DNA of 64,000 nucleotides from Cristatella mucedo. Its lineage: Eukaryota > Bryozoa > Phylactolaemata > Cristatellidae. Where the stretch lies: contig WPIO01000029.1 in assembly GCA_009760855.2 (NCBI GenBank), forward strand, positions 4,060,001-4,124,000, in the 5' to 3' direction. The notes under the pieces were generated by a model that searched no databases, was not told the DNA's origin, and saw nothing but the letters and a program-made list of their open reading frames with translations. The translations under genes and the position numbers were made by a program. The stretch's first letter is position 1. The number at the start of each line of letters is the position of its first letter. Of this stretch, positions 10,323 to 22,229 are shown piece after piece.

Positions 10323-12109
10323 TCATGTGCGTTTTTGGAATATATATTTGTGCAACTGGAGCCATGCTGATTGCATGGGAGTGCCGGAGAAGGCGATACG
10401 GTGAGCAATAATGCTGTGTTTTCCCTTAGCAACTCTTGCTTATGGCTTTGAAAGTTAGTGATGACATCAGCAAGTATAACTACTTAACTAAGAAAAGATT
10501 TATTTTGAAAAATGCAATTGTTGTGTTCAACTTAGAAATGCAATCGTGGCTTGTCAGACTGGCTGTGGCTATCGTAGATTTGGCAGGGTGAAACTCTTCA
10601 AAAAAATAACGAGTTCTCTGTTCCAATCTAGACCTTAATACGCCAGCCAGTGCTTTTATAACACGATCATTCTTTTTCGCTTCCTGTACCATATACCTTC
10701 TCTTCAGTGATCTTGTCACCATTTTTCCTTCAATGATAGCTTGCTAACCTAAATTAACGACACATAAATAATAGAGAAAATTAAACGCGCAAATAAATCT
10801 ATTTGCAATTAGGGTTACACTTTAGAGTTTTGCTTTGGTAAAGTGCAACAAGAGCCCAAGAATTCGCTCGGATTAGTTTAAATCACTTTGCGATGCAGAG
10901 TAGAATGATAGCTCACTTTATTTCATGACATATCAGTTTTATAACGTTAAAAGTAAATTATCTATAACGGACGACCTGGCTAACAAGCTGTCTGGCTTCA
11001 TTGTGATGCTGACATAAGAAATAAAATATATTTGGTTGCTTAAGAGATCAAATTTAGCCCGATTTGCCTTTTCTTGCATCTTCTAGTGTGCTCACTGCAG
11101 CGAAATTAATAGCTGCAAACCGTGCGCTAGAGCTTACTAGAGTAGATCTAAGTTAATTAGGCGATGGCAGCTTCAAGTGCACCGACTTTTACCCTTAAAG
11201 AAGGCAATAGGTGTGCTCCATATTTCAATGCAGTCTCGATTTTTAGCAGCTTCGTTCGTGTACCCAATGTGCAATTACAAAATTTGATATTTCTCTAAAG
11301 CTATATCTTCTGACTTTTACAAATTCATTATTCGCTTGCTTAAATGTCACACTTGGCGGCATACAGTTTTTCAGAGCTGATTAAAGAGGCAGGCTTGATT
11401 GGCGGTTAGGAGCTGAGATAAAGGCATGTTAATGATACTGCTAGTTTCCTAATCAAAGCCACTTTCACGTCTAGACATCGTTTTTTTTGCCATTCGTTAT
11501 ACAAATTTACTTAGCATGGTGATAAGCTACAAAAAAGCCGGTATATGGCTGATATCAGAACCCTACGTTTGATTTTTAAGCATGCCACGATAGCTCGGAT
11601 GCAAAAGGTCTGAAATTATGATGTTTTTTGGTTGCTAATAGGAACTCGAGACCGTGAAGGTCAGAGGTCGTCAATAAGGAACGTGGACCTAGAGGTAAGT
11701 CTAGTAGAATCTCTGCATATTCACTGCAAAGTGAATAGCTGCAGTTTATTTATGACTTACAAAGATCCCTCTTACTTTGGAAAATGTTTACATTACATCA
11801 AAAATTGTACAGTGACTCTTTGTCACAGCAATTTTTTGCGTCAGTGTTTTCAAAACATTTTAACTCAGATATCTCAAGTTTAGTTGACATACCTCGAATT
11901 TACTTACTATGCGACCACAGCCGCTTTCGCTCATTTCCCATACTGGTGTGGTAGTTGGCAAAAAGCAGATGCTAGCTGAGTGCGACTGAGAAGCAAAGTG
12001 ATAAACTCATTGCTTACTGCAATATACTGCAATATCTACCCTTTACTTCTTTCAGATTACATCAACAAGGCCCATTGAAGAAGAAGGGAGCGTGATTGAA
12101 AGTGTTTAA
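10323..12109 (+). CDS. 3' end of a single-pass membrane protein gene (three exons)
   Basis: Three exons join in one frame. Exon 10,323-10,400 (78 nt, ATTTTCAG/ and /GTGAGC) encodes a transmembrane segment and basic stop-transfer ending ICATGAMLIAWECRRRRY. It ends one base into a codon. Exon 11,642-11,694 (CTAATAG/ and /GTAAGT) continues as TRDREGQRSSIRNVDLE. Terminal exon 12,056-12,109 (CTTTCAG/) gives ITSTRPIEEEGSVIESV and TAA, overlapped by AATAAA. The product would be a type I membrane protein with a roughly 45-residue cytoplasmic tail, basic near the membrane and acidic at the end; the final E-S-V could be a PDZ-type ligand. Extracellular exons are not identified. The exon layout and phases are seen directly; membrane topology is inferred. 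The family is not recognised. Confidence 0.6.
11087..11147 (+). pseudogene. 61-nt exon-like segment, donor lost
   Basis: Preceded by TTCTTGCATCTTCTAG. It matches three 61-nt segments at 58,758, 60,471 and 62,947, which all end at /GTAAGT. Here the donor is CTAAGT, so splicing at this site should fail. One frame is open in all four copies (starting VLTAA or VLSAA or VLIAV). That frame does not follow the transmembrane frame of the 78-nt exon, which would stop soon after entering it. It may be an alternative exon. Confidence 0.3.
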
Positions 12110-12113
12110 TAAA
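12108..12113 (+). terminator. Polyadenylation signal AATAAA
   Basis: AATAAA overlaps the TAA stop of the membrane-protein gene. The 3' UTR would be very short, or a later signal is used. Confidence 0.5.
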
Positions 12114-13364
12114 AAAGTGCAAACAAGACGGCCGATTGTTGACTTGGCATGATCTGACCACAGTTTAGTTCGGTTGATGTCGCCCACTGCTAAGAACGTA
12201 AGCCGACGAGCAACGCCAGCAGTTTATTCGACTGAGCACCGAGTAAGGGCAAGCAGAACTTCGTCCTGCTGACTTTCATTCTCACTCAAGCTTCTGCAGC
12301 CAGCAGCTCTGGATCACTTGGCGCTGATACCTTAGTGTTTTTGCTTATGACTAGCAGTAGGAACCCTTCGCTCCGATTGGCTAGTCGGTAGTCGGGAGGT
12401 CAGGCCAGCTTAGTACTGGCAGACCAGCAGCATTTAAGTGGGGCACAGTTGTAGGATGGATCAGGGGCAGTGCCCTTAATTAAACGAAACGACTGCCAGC
12501 CTTATGCGGAGATAAATTCGTGGCGTAGCCGAAGCAGCAAGAAGCTACTCTTCTCAGATGCTTCGGCGACGATCAGACTAAACAGTAAGCACATATTGCC
12601 CACAGGACACCTGTTCACTACCTATATTAAGAGGCTAAGTAACGGCTGCTCGGAGGAGGCACGCGATGACACGGCCTGGGGAAACATGATTCAAATGGCA
12701 TCCAAGTTCAGGCCTCGACGGGCAACACATTTATCCACAGATTCCACCTTGCAGGCACGCACTGCCACCTAGCCCACCGGTGCAAAGAATGCCAGCAACA
12801 CCTCCTATATGTCACCGTCTCATCTTCGGCCACTGCCGCCATGTCCCCAGACCTGCAGCAGCATCCCGTGTCGGCATTGCATTCTCGGTCACCGGCACTC
12901 CCGTATTTCCGATCTTTGCTGAATCTCCGATCTGCTCCATCTCTGTTATCCACCACATCTCCGATCTGCACCTCATCTCTGGTCTGTGCCTCATCTCCGA
13001 ACTGTGTCGCAACCCGAACCTGCGGCCCCTGAGCCCACCAGCAGGCCAATCTCACCTTTATGGCTTGTACTGCCTCGCAGACCCTTGCCTCGTTGAACTC
13101 CACCATGGCCTCGCAAACCTTCACAGCATGGATCTCTGTGGCCAAGCGCCACACGGTGGCCTCCTGGCAAACCATCGTCGCCAGCAGATCGTGGGCGATT
13201 GTTGTTGCTGCTTCGGGTCCCTTTCAGTCGGCGAACTCTATCCGGCAAGCCATTGCTGACTCATCGCTTATTAGTGGAGCTTTATCTACCAGGTTAGCCA
13301 GAGCTGTCACCAGAGCCTGGCGAAGCAGATGGTAGTCTTCCTTTTTGTCTTTGGCTATAAATAA

Positions 13365-13525
13365 ATCCTAGCTGATTGAACAGCCTCTTTTGTATAGCGA
13401 CAGAAGAGCCTTTACAGCTATCACAGCCGCTTGCAGTGGCAATAAAGAATCGCCCACCACTGGAATCAAACCGGTGACACCGGAACCAGGTGGTAAAAGC
13501 AACCACCTTACCTCGTGTGTCATCA
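13365..13525 (-). repeat. SINE-like element, minus orientation
   Basis: The reverse complement reads GGTAAGGTGGTTGCTTTTACC, then a B-box-like GGTTTGATTCC and GGGCGATTCTTTATTGCC. It pairs with the plus-strand copy at 13,846-13,996 as a long imperfect inverted repeat. Confidence 0.55.
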
Positions 13526-13845
13526 CGGCTCGCTGACTAGTAAGAGAACACATGGAAACACTTCCTTCCCGGAGCAGAGGCGGAAGATACTTGTACGCCA
13601 GACGGTCGGATTAACATGGCAAAGCTCGAGCCTCAGCTCTGAGTTTAGCAACCAAGTTGCGAAATCATCAACGACTTGAAATTGCTCAAGCAAGGTTACT
13701 GTAGATCACCACCGCCGCCGGAAATATCTTGTAGTTTGGTTACTCTCAGGCACTGCACAGAACACCAGCCGACGAGCAACACCACCAGTTTATTCGAGTA
13801 AGCACTAAGCCCGGGGAAGGTCATTTGACGTCCCACAAACGTAGG

Positions 13846-13996
13846 TAAGGCGGTTGCTTTCACGACCTCGGACCCGAGGTCATGGTTTCGATTCCTGCTT
13901 TGGGCGATCCTTTATTGCTGCTGCAAGCGGTGGTGATAGCCGTAGAGGCTCCTCTGTCGCTATACAAAAGAGACTGTTTAATCAGCTAGGATCCTC
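13846..13996 (+). repeat. SINE-like element, plus orientation
   Basis: Has GGTAAGGCGGTTGCTTTC, B-box-like GGTTTCGATTCC and GGGCGATCCTTTATTGC, ending near TCAGCTAGGATCC. It sits inside the second direct repeat of the LTR-like element and so inserted later. Confidence 0.55.
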
Positions 13997-14559
13997 ACCT
14001 GATCTTCTATCGTCTGCCGTTCTGAAATGCTGAGCTCTGATTGGTGAGTGTCGTTGGTAATACCTAGCAGTAGGCAGGCTGCATTCCAATAGGCTAGTTG
14101 GTGGTCGGGCGGGCAATCCGGCCTAACACAGACAACGGCAATGTGTAGTCTCAGCATGGCAATAGGCTGTGTCAGGGGAAGTGCAATCAATGCAAGGTAA
14201 CCACGAGTGAGTCTTGCCAATGGAGTCTATCGTATTTTTACCGTTATATTCAATTATATGGTTTTTATTGAATGATTAAATAAATGAATTGTTGAACTAA
14301 TGTTAAAAGTTTGGATGTTTCTATTTTAATCTATTGCAGCTACTGTGAAGCTTCTACAAAGATGTTCAGTTCTTTCGGGGCGCTAAATCACTGTACTAGT
14401 ATTCCTATTATTATTGGTCTAAATAAGCAAAGCATAAAAGTGAAAATTACATGTACGATTAGGGAGGTAACAATGTAGTATCATTAGATGCAAATTAAAA
14501 TACTTGAAGCTGCTTTGTAAATGCTAAAAACACCTACAGACAATTTGATATTCGTCAGA

Positions 14560-14800
14560 GGAATGCAAGAAGAAGTCAGATATCTGCTACTGCTGCCATG
14601 TCAAAAAATCTGGACGGTGAACTTGACAGCCGAGCTTGGATTAGAAACAATGAGTAGGCCACTAAATGAAAACCGAAAGGCTACGAGATAGTGGCGATAA
14701 TCCCAGCCATATTAGAAGCAAGTCGTATAAATACCTATGAAAGTGATTATTGTCAGAATTATGACCCGGCAACCAGATAAATCATCTGTATGCCTGCAGT
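14560..14800 (+). repeat. Displaced piece of the membrane-exon repeat unit
   Basis: Resembles 58,930-59,095, 61,410-61,575 and 63,120-63,260 (landmarks: a GTCTGGACC-like start, AGAAGCAAG.CGTATAAAT). It is separated from block A by the LTR-like element, which therefore interrupted the unit. Confidence 0.5.
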
Positions 14801-16043
14801 CGCTCTCTTCGTGCAACGGTCTGTAAGTTTGCGAGTTCCAGAGCTGAGCAAGAGCTGCTGTAAGCCTGTTACTTAGTCAGCTGAATAATATAATATGGAA
14901 ATTATATAATAATATGGACATTTGTTATTTTTTCTGCGGAGGCATTGTTGATAGCCCGGTATTTCATCAGCTTTAGGTCTTTAAACATTGCTCGCGTCGT
15001 TCTGTAACGAGATTATAGGAGGGTCGCACAATCCTAACAGTGCTCGTAAGAATACTGACAAACCACTTGGGTGAATTCGTACAGAGTGCTGGCCTCAACA
15101 GCCGTCTGAATGAAGCACAACATAGGAGTATGCCAATATTGGCACCTTTGTTCGCGACTCCCAAACCAAAGCGGTCTAGTGAGATGAGCTACAATCCACC
15201 CTTTATAAACTCTGTAAAAATTGAAATTAGACCACTTTATAGACCGGAGGTCGGCAAGCTCCAACCTTTAGGTCAGATCCGGCCTAGCTATTGCTTCAGT
15301 CCAGCCTAGCTGCCCCTTAATAATTTTATTGACTGGTTCCGTAGCCTAATTGAGTTATTGTGATTTTCTTCCCCTTCACTATAAAGCTACTTTGACGTTA
15401 GAGTATCCTAATTTAGGCATTTTTGAGGCCCGAGCTGTCTCTCGGACTATTTTGGTTTGTATCGAGAGCTAGCTGTTATTGTGATTAATTTTGAGTTGCA
15501 CGTTTCGCAGTAAAAAGTGACCCTAACTGATATGCTGACTCCCCGCCGGGAAGAGTGGCAGTTGTTTCTACAGGCCTCCTTCTTGAACTCCTGAAATGGC
15601 ATAGAAGTCTGAAAAGTTTGCCGATTTCTGATCTAGACCAATTGGGTTCAGGCGGACGTGTCACTAGCCGCATGACTCATCAGACAACAATTTTTTCTTG
15701 AAGCCCAATATCCCATGAGTCATATTTGGCGGCTCGTAATTGGACCAGCTACATGAGGCGGAGCATGCTGATACTACAGCCTATGAACTATGTGCAGGCT
15801 TTGATGACCCAAAATAATTAGTGACACTATCAAATGATGGGGGTCTAGCAAATACCACGAAAAACACTCTGCAGTTACGACGAAGCTGTAATGGGTTGGG
15901 CACTAAAGTTTTCTCCCAAAAATCGGCTAAAAGCAACGGGTGCTAGTTCTTACAAAGGCAGATGAGAGAAAAATATAGAGCTGACGACCCGAAGCCCGAC
16001 TACTAACACACAGCAAATTGTGCCTCGTCTCTAGATCTTCTTA
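14801..16043. other. No recognisable gene; possible hAT end
   Basis: Around 15,246-15,310 the sequence GAGGTCGGCAAGCTCC followed by GTCAGATCCGGCC resembles the terminal sequence of animal hAT elements. No second end or transposase was found. The remaining short frames have no support. Confidence 0.3.
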
Positions 16044-16253
16044 CGGGAGCGGAAGAAGTTCGACTGCGACATAGAACGATCGCACTTTAAATGAACCAAC
16101 ACTTAATCTCTCAGCAGAGACTAGCCATTTTGTCTTTTCGAAAAGGCACATGAGAACAGAAACAGCCGTTATGTCGCCCACATATTTCACTTCAACGCCT
16201 GAAGTACAACTGACGCCGCTGAGCTCTTCAATTGGGCTAGGGAATCCAACCTA
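16044..16253 (-). CDS. Exon-like open segment near a minus-strand membrane exon
   Basis: On the minus strand an acceptor-like TTTATTGTTTAG/ is followed by about 69 open codons to TAA. The start reads VGFPSPIEELSGVSC and the end FYVAVELLPLP. It lies about 0.8 kb downstream, on the minus strand, of the transmembrane exon at 17,085-17,162. Its PIEE resembles PIEEE in the terminal exon at 12,056. I could not join the two in a single frame, so an intermediate exon is missing or the link is wrong. No domain is recognised. Confidence 0.3.
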
Positions 16254-17084
16254 AACAATAAATTATTACATAACCAGTAAAGTTGTTTTAATGTAATTTT
16301 GAAACCATTAATGAACTGCTGCTGCTCGGTGAACCACTTTCATGCATCTGGTGCTGCTTGCACGCTTTGGAATCATACCAGTGCAGGTTTCACCAGTTTT
16401 GGACTTGAAAAAAATCAATCTCAAAACTTTTAAGTTTTCTGACTTAATCAATATAATCAGGTCCGCATTGCACACTGAATTCGCATCCTTAGTCGGTACT
16501 AAAGCCTAGTTAGTAGAGAGCCAGACTAAAATATTCTAAGAATTCCGCACAGGAGCCGAGACTAGTCCGAGTGTCACTACGATGGCATATTAGGAACTTA
16601 CCCTACCAAAGTTGGATTTAATTTAATGCAATTTTATCAGTTCGCTTCTTTGTCACACTCAGCTGTTACATCTTTTTGCAACTTTGAAGCGAGTTACAAG
16701 CAAACGTGAAACCAGTCAAAGCTGCAGTGATACCAGAATATGTAAACGGCCAGGGGATGTCAGAACTAAACTCAGTAGATTTTTAAGTCCTGATTTAGTA
16801 AAATCGCTGTGCCACATATATATAATTGGCTAAGAGAAGCTGGATTTCTTAACGCAACTTAAACAGTTTTGAAAGAATAAGGGATCTCCACTATAACTAC
16901 ATGTGGTTTAGTTCTTGTATTCACTTCTTCTATTGAAAGATGCTCCTAGACTTACTTCAAAATCCGCATTTGTTTTCGGAGATAAGCAGTTTCATTGTTA
17001 AGTAGTCATAATTGTCATAGTCTCTGTTAACTTTCAACGCCATAAATGAGAGTCGCTAAGGGAAAACCTCGAGTTATCGCTCAC

Positions 17085-17162
17085 AGTATCGCCTTCGCCG
17101 GCATTCCCATACGATTAGCACGACTCCAATCGTGAGAATATAAGTGGCAAAAACGCGCATGA
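17085..17162 (-). CDS. Transmembrane exon, minus-strand copy
   Basis: Reverse complement: CTAATTTTCAG/ then exactly 78 nt then /GTGAGC, as in the five plus-strand copies. It encodes a hydrophobic run YILTIGVVLIVWECRRRRY with the same W-E-C-basic end. The changes from other copies are mostly hydrophobic for hydrophobic. The flanking intron also matches the other units, so a whole repeat unit lies here in reverse. Upstream on this strand, 17,302 to about 17,440 resembles the 233-nt segment at 61,816 and has a TGA in its frame. Confidence 0.5.
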
Positions 17163-17512
17163 CTGAAAATTAGATAAAAAAATCAAGTTTGGTTATGATG
17201 GCGTATGAGCAGAATGCAGAAAAGACCAAAAGCATATGCCAGCTGGTCATACTGTGCAGGAACGTTAGAAAAAAGCTTGATACTGGGTAATGCTTATTCA
17301 CAGTGTCATAGTCCGACTACTGCGGGGTGATCAGAAATTCAAAGTAACCAAGTTTCTTGAAAGAGAACCAATGTTATGGAAAGTAATAGTTTCGATTGAC
17401 TTGGTAGGCCAGAATATAACTCATTGAGCCTGACATTCAATTAAATATTCAGCTTCAGAGTTTTGCAATAAATCAAAGCGCCTTATCACTAAGTCTGCAA
17501 GAAGGGCGAGTA

Positions 17513-17713
17513 GTGAGTTACGTATGTAACAATTGGATGTCACAAATTAATAATTCTACTTGGACGTGGTATCCTAATGGGAGTACAGCTATTAAAAGAC
17601 TTAAACGGGGATCTTTAGCTACCACACAATTTTGCCTAGCTATTAATTTTTTTTCTACGTCTTCTTTCTCTCTTTTTAATCACTCGAATATAAAAAGTAT
17701 AAAAAGCAGGTAA
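17513..17713 (+). other. Open frame of unknown status
   Basis: A 66-codon frame contains cysteines, tryptophans and possible N-glycosylation sites (NNST, NGST) in VCNNWMSQINNSTWTWY. Spacing is loosely like part of an immunoglobulin-type fold but too short for one. No splice sites or conserved partner are seen. Confidence 0.15.
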
Positions 17714-18304
17714 AGTTGCAGTTTGCATTCGCGTTGCCTATCCTGCTATCAGAGTATCTTAGAACCGTGACGTAAATTGTAAGTGGTGCGAGTTTCTCTG
17801 TGAGAACCATGGCATGCGAACATGAGTTACCCTCTAAGCAGCCATATATTTTACTGAGCCCATGTTATAATGCAAGCTATTAAATGCTCTATTGTAAAAG
17901 TTACCTGTGATCTTGTACAGCACGTGATCAGGTCAATCCTGTACAGAAAGCAAAATCTGCCTTTCAGGAAACAGTGAACCTTCAGGCCACATTCCTGCAA
18001 AGTTTTTCATCAAATCAAAGATTCAGCTTATAGAATGAAGGCTCTGCATACAGATTTACCGATGTAATAAGTTAGGTTATTTAATTTTTTGGCCTGATAC
18101 GTCTATTGAAGTCACTTCCAAAAATAAAATAATCATTTGAAACTTTTTAGTGAATGTCTACAGTCCACCTGCTGCTGCCTACCAATGACTCATAACCGAA
18201 GAATGGGAATAATTTGCCAACCTACCAGAAGTCTAACTGTACCTTCCTTTTGTTAGTGATAGGCCTGCTAATTTGTACATACAAGTTTAAAGATTACCAT
18301 AAAC

Positions 18305-18625
18305 CTGGTAATAATAATAGTATATTTTTGTAGCCCCCTCAGCTAGCTCAATCTCCTTCTAGCCACTTAACAGATACTTATAGAAACCATTACCAACTGA
18401 TTGGTGTTATAATTTTCAAGCAGCCGGCATAGTATAAGCAGCTACATGCAAAAGGAAAATTAATCACAAACATACCGAATGGTATAATGAGCTGCATTAT
18501 AAGCTTTTTTAATATCTTCATGTCGGAAGAAGTTCGAACCAGCTACGGTAGAGAGTTTCAGGCTTCGAGAGCATTGGTAGCAAATGCACAGTCTCCAAGG
18601 GTTTTGGGACTTCTATAACAATAAT
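18305..18625 (-). mobile_element. Old LINE 3' fragment
   Basis: Matches the 3' region of the main LINE family on the minus strand (AGCCCCCTCAG..AGCTCAATCTCC near the end, then GGTCTCCAAGG.TTT equivalents around 18,590). More diverged than the copy that follows it. Confidence 0.5.
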
Positions 18626-19455
18626 AATACACGAGATAAAGTGACCTCACAGAACGCAATCGCTGTTTAGGCACTTTGCATTTGCTGCAAAGAAAACACG
18701 ATCAATTTGTTAGTGGCAGTATGCGCAATAAACAATAAGAGCGATATGGTTAAGGATGACATGCACAGGATCAGTATGCAAGTATGGTTAGTGGCAGTAT
18801 GCACTGTCTCAGCAGACATAAGCACATACCGATCAAACCTAGGGACCCACTTAATGCCGTGGTAAATAGATGCGTTTTTAGCTTCTTTTTAAATGTGGTC
18901 AAGTCAGCAGATGTCATGACGCCGGTCGGAAGTTAGTTCCGGGCTTGGGAAGCATTCGAAATAGAGGCACGGTCTCCAAAGGAACGAGGTTTCTACGAGG
19001 CATAAGTAAACAGTTAGATTCCGAAAAGCGAGCGAAACGATTCTTAGCCTGGAGGGGCACTAAATCTGTTAGGTAGGCAGGAGCCAAAGAATGAAGGAAC
19101 CTAATTATGAGGTGTAGCTGCACGATCGGGTGACATCAGTGGGTTGTACGATTCATCTCACGGTAAGGAGATGGTTTGATAAATAGGCTGAAGCCTGAGG
19201 ATGAAGAGACCTATAAGTAATTGATAGAACCTTGAAGTTCATGTATTGCATGACTGGGAGCCGCTACAGGTCACAACAGGTGGCATGAGGTGGCAACTGC
19301 AACGCTCAAGACAGACAAGCCTAGCTGAGTTTTGCACCAGCTTTAAGCTCCTGATTGTAGAGGCAGGCAGACCAGTAAGCAATGAGTTACAAAAGTCAAG
19401 ACAGGATGTCACAAATGCATGTACCAATTTATGCCTGGTGTCCCTGTCTACATAA
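18626..19455 (-). mobile_element. LINE (L2/CR1-like), 5'-truncated
   Basis: The minus strand carries the C-terminal part of the LINE ORF2 product and the 3' end. Frames include [17 protein letters not shown] (19,239-19,427) and a later piece with FARFSESNCL (18,914-19,123), both matching the order in the copy at 53,311-54,789. There are frameshifts and a small insertion near 19,130-19,190. The RT catalytic part is absent. Confidence 0.75.
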
Positions 19456-21822
19456 CCTCAAATTTTAGCAATTTTTCAGCGGCTTCAAGCATTAGTTGCA
19501 AAAGATATTTCAAATTTTTTTAGCGGGTTCTAAAACATTTTCTGTGTATGACTACAGTGTGCCACTGATTGTTTGTTTGGCAAAGGGGAGCCACCAGTAT
19601 TTTTTAAGGCGGAAAGCAAAGGGCAGCTGCAGCTGAGTGCTTTGGAGGTACACGCTTGCGATTGGTTCCCCCTAGGAGAATTCGCATCGGCTATACATAT
19701 TATATTATATATTATATATATGCGAGCAATTTATTTTGACGAACGAAAGGTATCATTTTCGAAAAATTAGATGTAGCTTTCTGGGTGTTGGTCTATAGGC
19801 TTGTAAATTCAGTTTATCTCCATTGTGTACCGTCTTCTCGTCGAACCAAAGAGATTTTCACGACACCACCGGGTTCCGAACAGCTTCAGGCTTTAGTGGC
19901 AAGCTAAACTTGTCAGCTAATTTAAAAAAAAATCAAGTTTTGAAATACGGATTTCGTTCGGATTCTATATAAAACATGTATGCAAAGCCAACATTGATTT
20001 GCTAGTCGTTCTTTTTAAGTAACAATGCATTGATGGGTAATGCTAAATTTGTTTTATCGTCATTCAATGTGAGAAATTTGCTCTTATCAAAGGACGATAC
20101 AATTCATGAAGTGCAATTCCACATTCCAGATGAGTTGATGTCAGGCTAGCATAACAAGTGAGCTAGTGGGTGAATGGCAACACTTCGTAAACACAGCTCC
20201 TGTGTCCCACGATGGCTGCCAGAAACACAGCTAATTCAAGTGGCAGCTATTTGTCTTTTGATGCCCGTCGCGTTCAGGACCTCGAAGCGTTTGCACTCCC
20301 TGAAGGACAGCGAGACGGATGAAGACCGCCACACTTCTCCTTAAGCTACTGCCGTCTTTGCTGCTCACCTGACGTCCCCGTCACATTGCCTTATTGTTTT
20401 AAAATATCTATTACTGTTATTCTGCCGGTATTATCCCCCATCGATAGGGATTGAGAGCAATCACAACTGTCCTATTCTTCGGCGTTCAACACTAAGATAT
20501 AAAGCCAAGACTTTAAATGACTTCTTTTGGGCTAGTTCTTCGACAGAGACAAGCCGTAGTATTTCCAAAAATGTCGTCATTGCCCGGGCAAGGAACGATC
20601 TAGTAAAGGCACATCTCCCCAGACTTTATCAGGCCAGATATAGACTAGTAGCTTAAAGATTGTTGCCTTTAAGTTGATACTAACTTTGACTTTAAACTGA
20701 TCAAGCAACTCAATCACCGCTTCAGTCAAACAAGCCTTTCATTTATCTTCCGACTCTCTTTCTCACGCACCTTCTTCTAGGCGTGTAGTCGCAGGAAGTA
20801 CATATAACTATGTGTTTCGTCGCGCCAGACGGTATTCGCGAATCTTTATGTGAGCACTTGAACCTAAGAAGATTTAAAAAAATAGGGCGACTCGTGCATC
20901 GTGGGTGATTAAGACCATGTCTCTAGACTCTAAGGAGTCTCAGTAATTGAGCACGTACGTTTGCACTTACTGTCGACGATGTAGACTTTTTTGTAATGCC
21001 ACAATATTGCTTTTGTGGGTAATTCGTTAGTGTGAGTAGTAAAGCTCAGCAACAGACAGCTCTGACAGATGCTGTTAATTTCATAACGAATAACCGGGTA
21101 GGCGATCCAATTTTCTAGCTAATGAGTTAGTGAGTGAGTTTAGAAATAGGTCCTCCGTTCTTGGCCGAGAGAAGGCGGCCGTTGGTCAAGTCAGGCAGAA
21201 CCAATAATGTATCAATGGTGCAGTGAAGCACAAACAAATATCGAGCACTATTTATTTGGACATGCGTGCAGTGCACACTAGTAGAGCTCTTCGAAGAACT
21301 CCGAGCTGTTGCGCTTGTGGTTCAAAGTGCACCTGCAAAAGAGTACCCTGCGAATGAGATTTCTGGGAATGATCGATAATCAAGATTGCAAGGTGGATAT
21401 CTTATAATGTGGACCGGCTATGGATCTTTGGAAGAGGGTTAAGTTCGAAGTATTTCATGCATCTAATTAGATATATACAAATGTTGTTTAAATTGTTAAT
21501 CAAGGAGGCCAGCTTTTGGATTACCGTTAGAGGTAGATGACGTGAGAGGGGGATTAAATAACTTCTCAATTTTGCTGAGAGCGAGAACAGGGAGCAGGGA
21601 GACCGAGGAGGTTGCATGATATACCCGAAAGCGTCATTATCACGTTAGCTTTGTACAGGAGCACCATCAGTCGTAGCTCTGGCTTTTCACAAAGGATGAC
21701 GGCTGGGAACACAGGCTGAACTCGAGAGCAGCAATTTCCGTTTCAATGCTCTTCATGTTTTAATGATGCTAAGCGATTGCAATTTCATAACACAGGGAGA
21801 CAAATGGCGGCAGCTGAGCAAA
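19456..21822. other. No recognisable gene
   Basis: Only short frames; no repeat partner, splice-supported exon or transposon motif was found. Confidence 0.4.
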
Positions 21823-22191
21823 TGTTATGTTACTGTGTCTCCGGCTGTAGCAGGGCTAGTGGAGTCTCGAGGAGACACGAAGACACGAGCGGGCGAACGT
21901 GAGCTGTGAACGAGACTCTTCTTTATTCCCCCAGCGGTACGTATAAAAGCAAGGGGCTGACTCACCACAGATAAGGGAGTGCATCCGTGGTGAGCCACCA
22001 CTGTGGGCCACAAGCCCACATCAAAGGCCGCACCAAGCCAACCGCCAAAACACCTGCCCACATCAAAGACTGCTCTGAGCCAACCGCCAAAAAACTTGCC
22101 GACATCAAAGGCCGCACGGAGCAAACAGCCCAACCACCCGCCGAGAGTGGGGCACCCACAAGTGGCCGAGAAGCAATAGGCACACATAACA
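21823..22191 (-). mobile_element. Solo LTR of the Ty3 family
   Basis: On the minus strand it begins TGTTATGTGTGCC and ends CAGTAACATAACA, the same termini as the LTR at 49,081-49,402 (TGTTGTATGTGCC, CAGTAACGTAACA). It includes a GGGGGAATAAAGAAGAGTCTC polyadenylation/R region. There is no internal sequence on either side, so this is a solo LTR from recombination or a decayed end. A target duplication could not be recognised. Confidence 0.8.
22017..22142 (-). repeat. Three 42-bp tandem units in the LTR U3
   Basis: Units start at 22,017, 22,059 and 22,101, each with ACATCAAAG near the start and GCC at the end. The LTR at 49.1 kb has about two such units. Such U3 arrays often hold promoter elements; here that is inference. 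Confidence 0.75.
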
Positions 22192-22229
22192 GTACCCATG
22201 TCTGCATACCTATGTTGGTCGTTGTATAC

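Larger units (their letters stand above)
12185..14210 (+). mobile_element. Non-autonomous LTR-like element
   Basis: Two direct repeats flank about 1.25 kb. The first is about 12,185-12,490 and the second about 13,745-14,210. Shared landmarks in order are GCCGACGAGCAAC, AGTTTATTCGA, CTAGCAGTAGG, GGCTAGT.GGT.GTCGGG and TCAGGGG.AGTGC. The second copy is enlarged by a SINE. The GC-richer interior has long open frames on both strands that overlap each other, so none is credible alone, and it holds a short tandem array with ATCTCCGATCTG units (about 12,915-13,005). I see no protease, RT or integrase motif. Terminal TG/CA ends and target duplications could not be placed, so a TRIM-type element is an inference. 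Confidence 0.4.

Noticed and set aside
12708-13259. Two overlapping frames of about 155-159 codons on opposite strands
   Set aside because: Each is the shadow of the other in a GC-rich, internally repetitive tract; no domain or start context decides between them.
15246-15310. A complete hAT transposon
   Set aside because: Only one terminal-like sequence; no second end or transposase.
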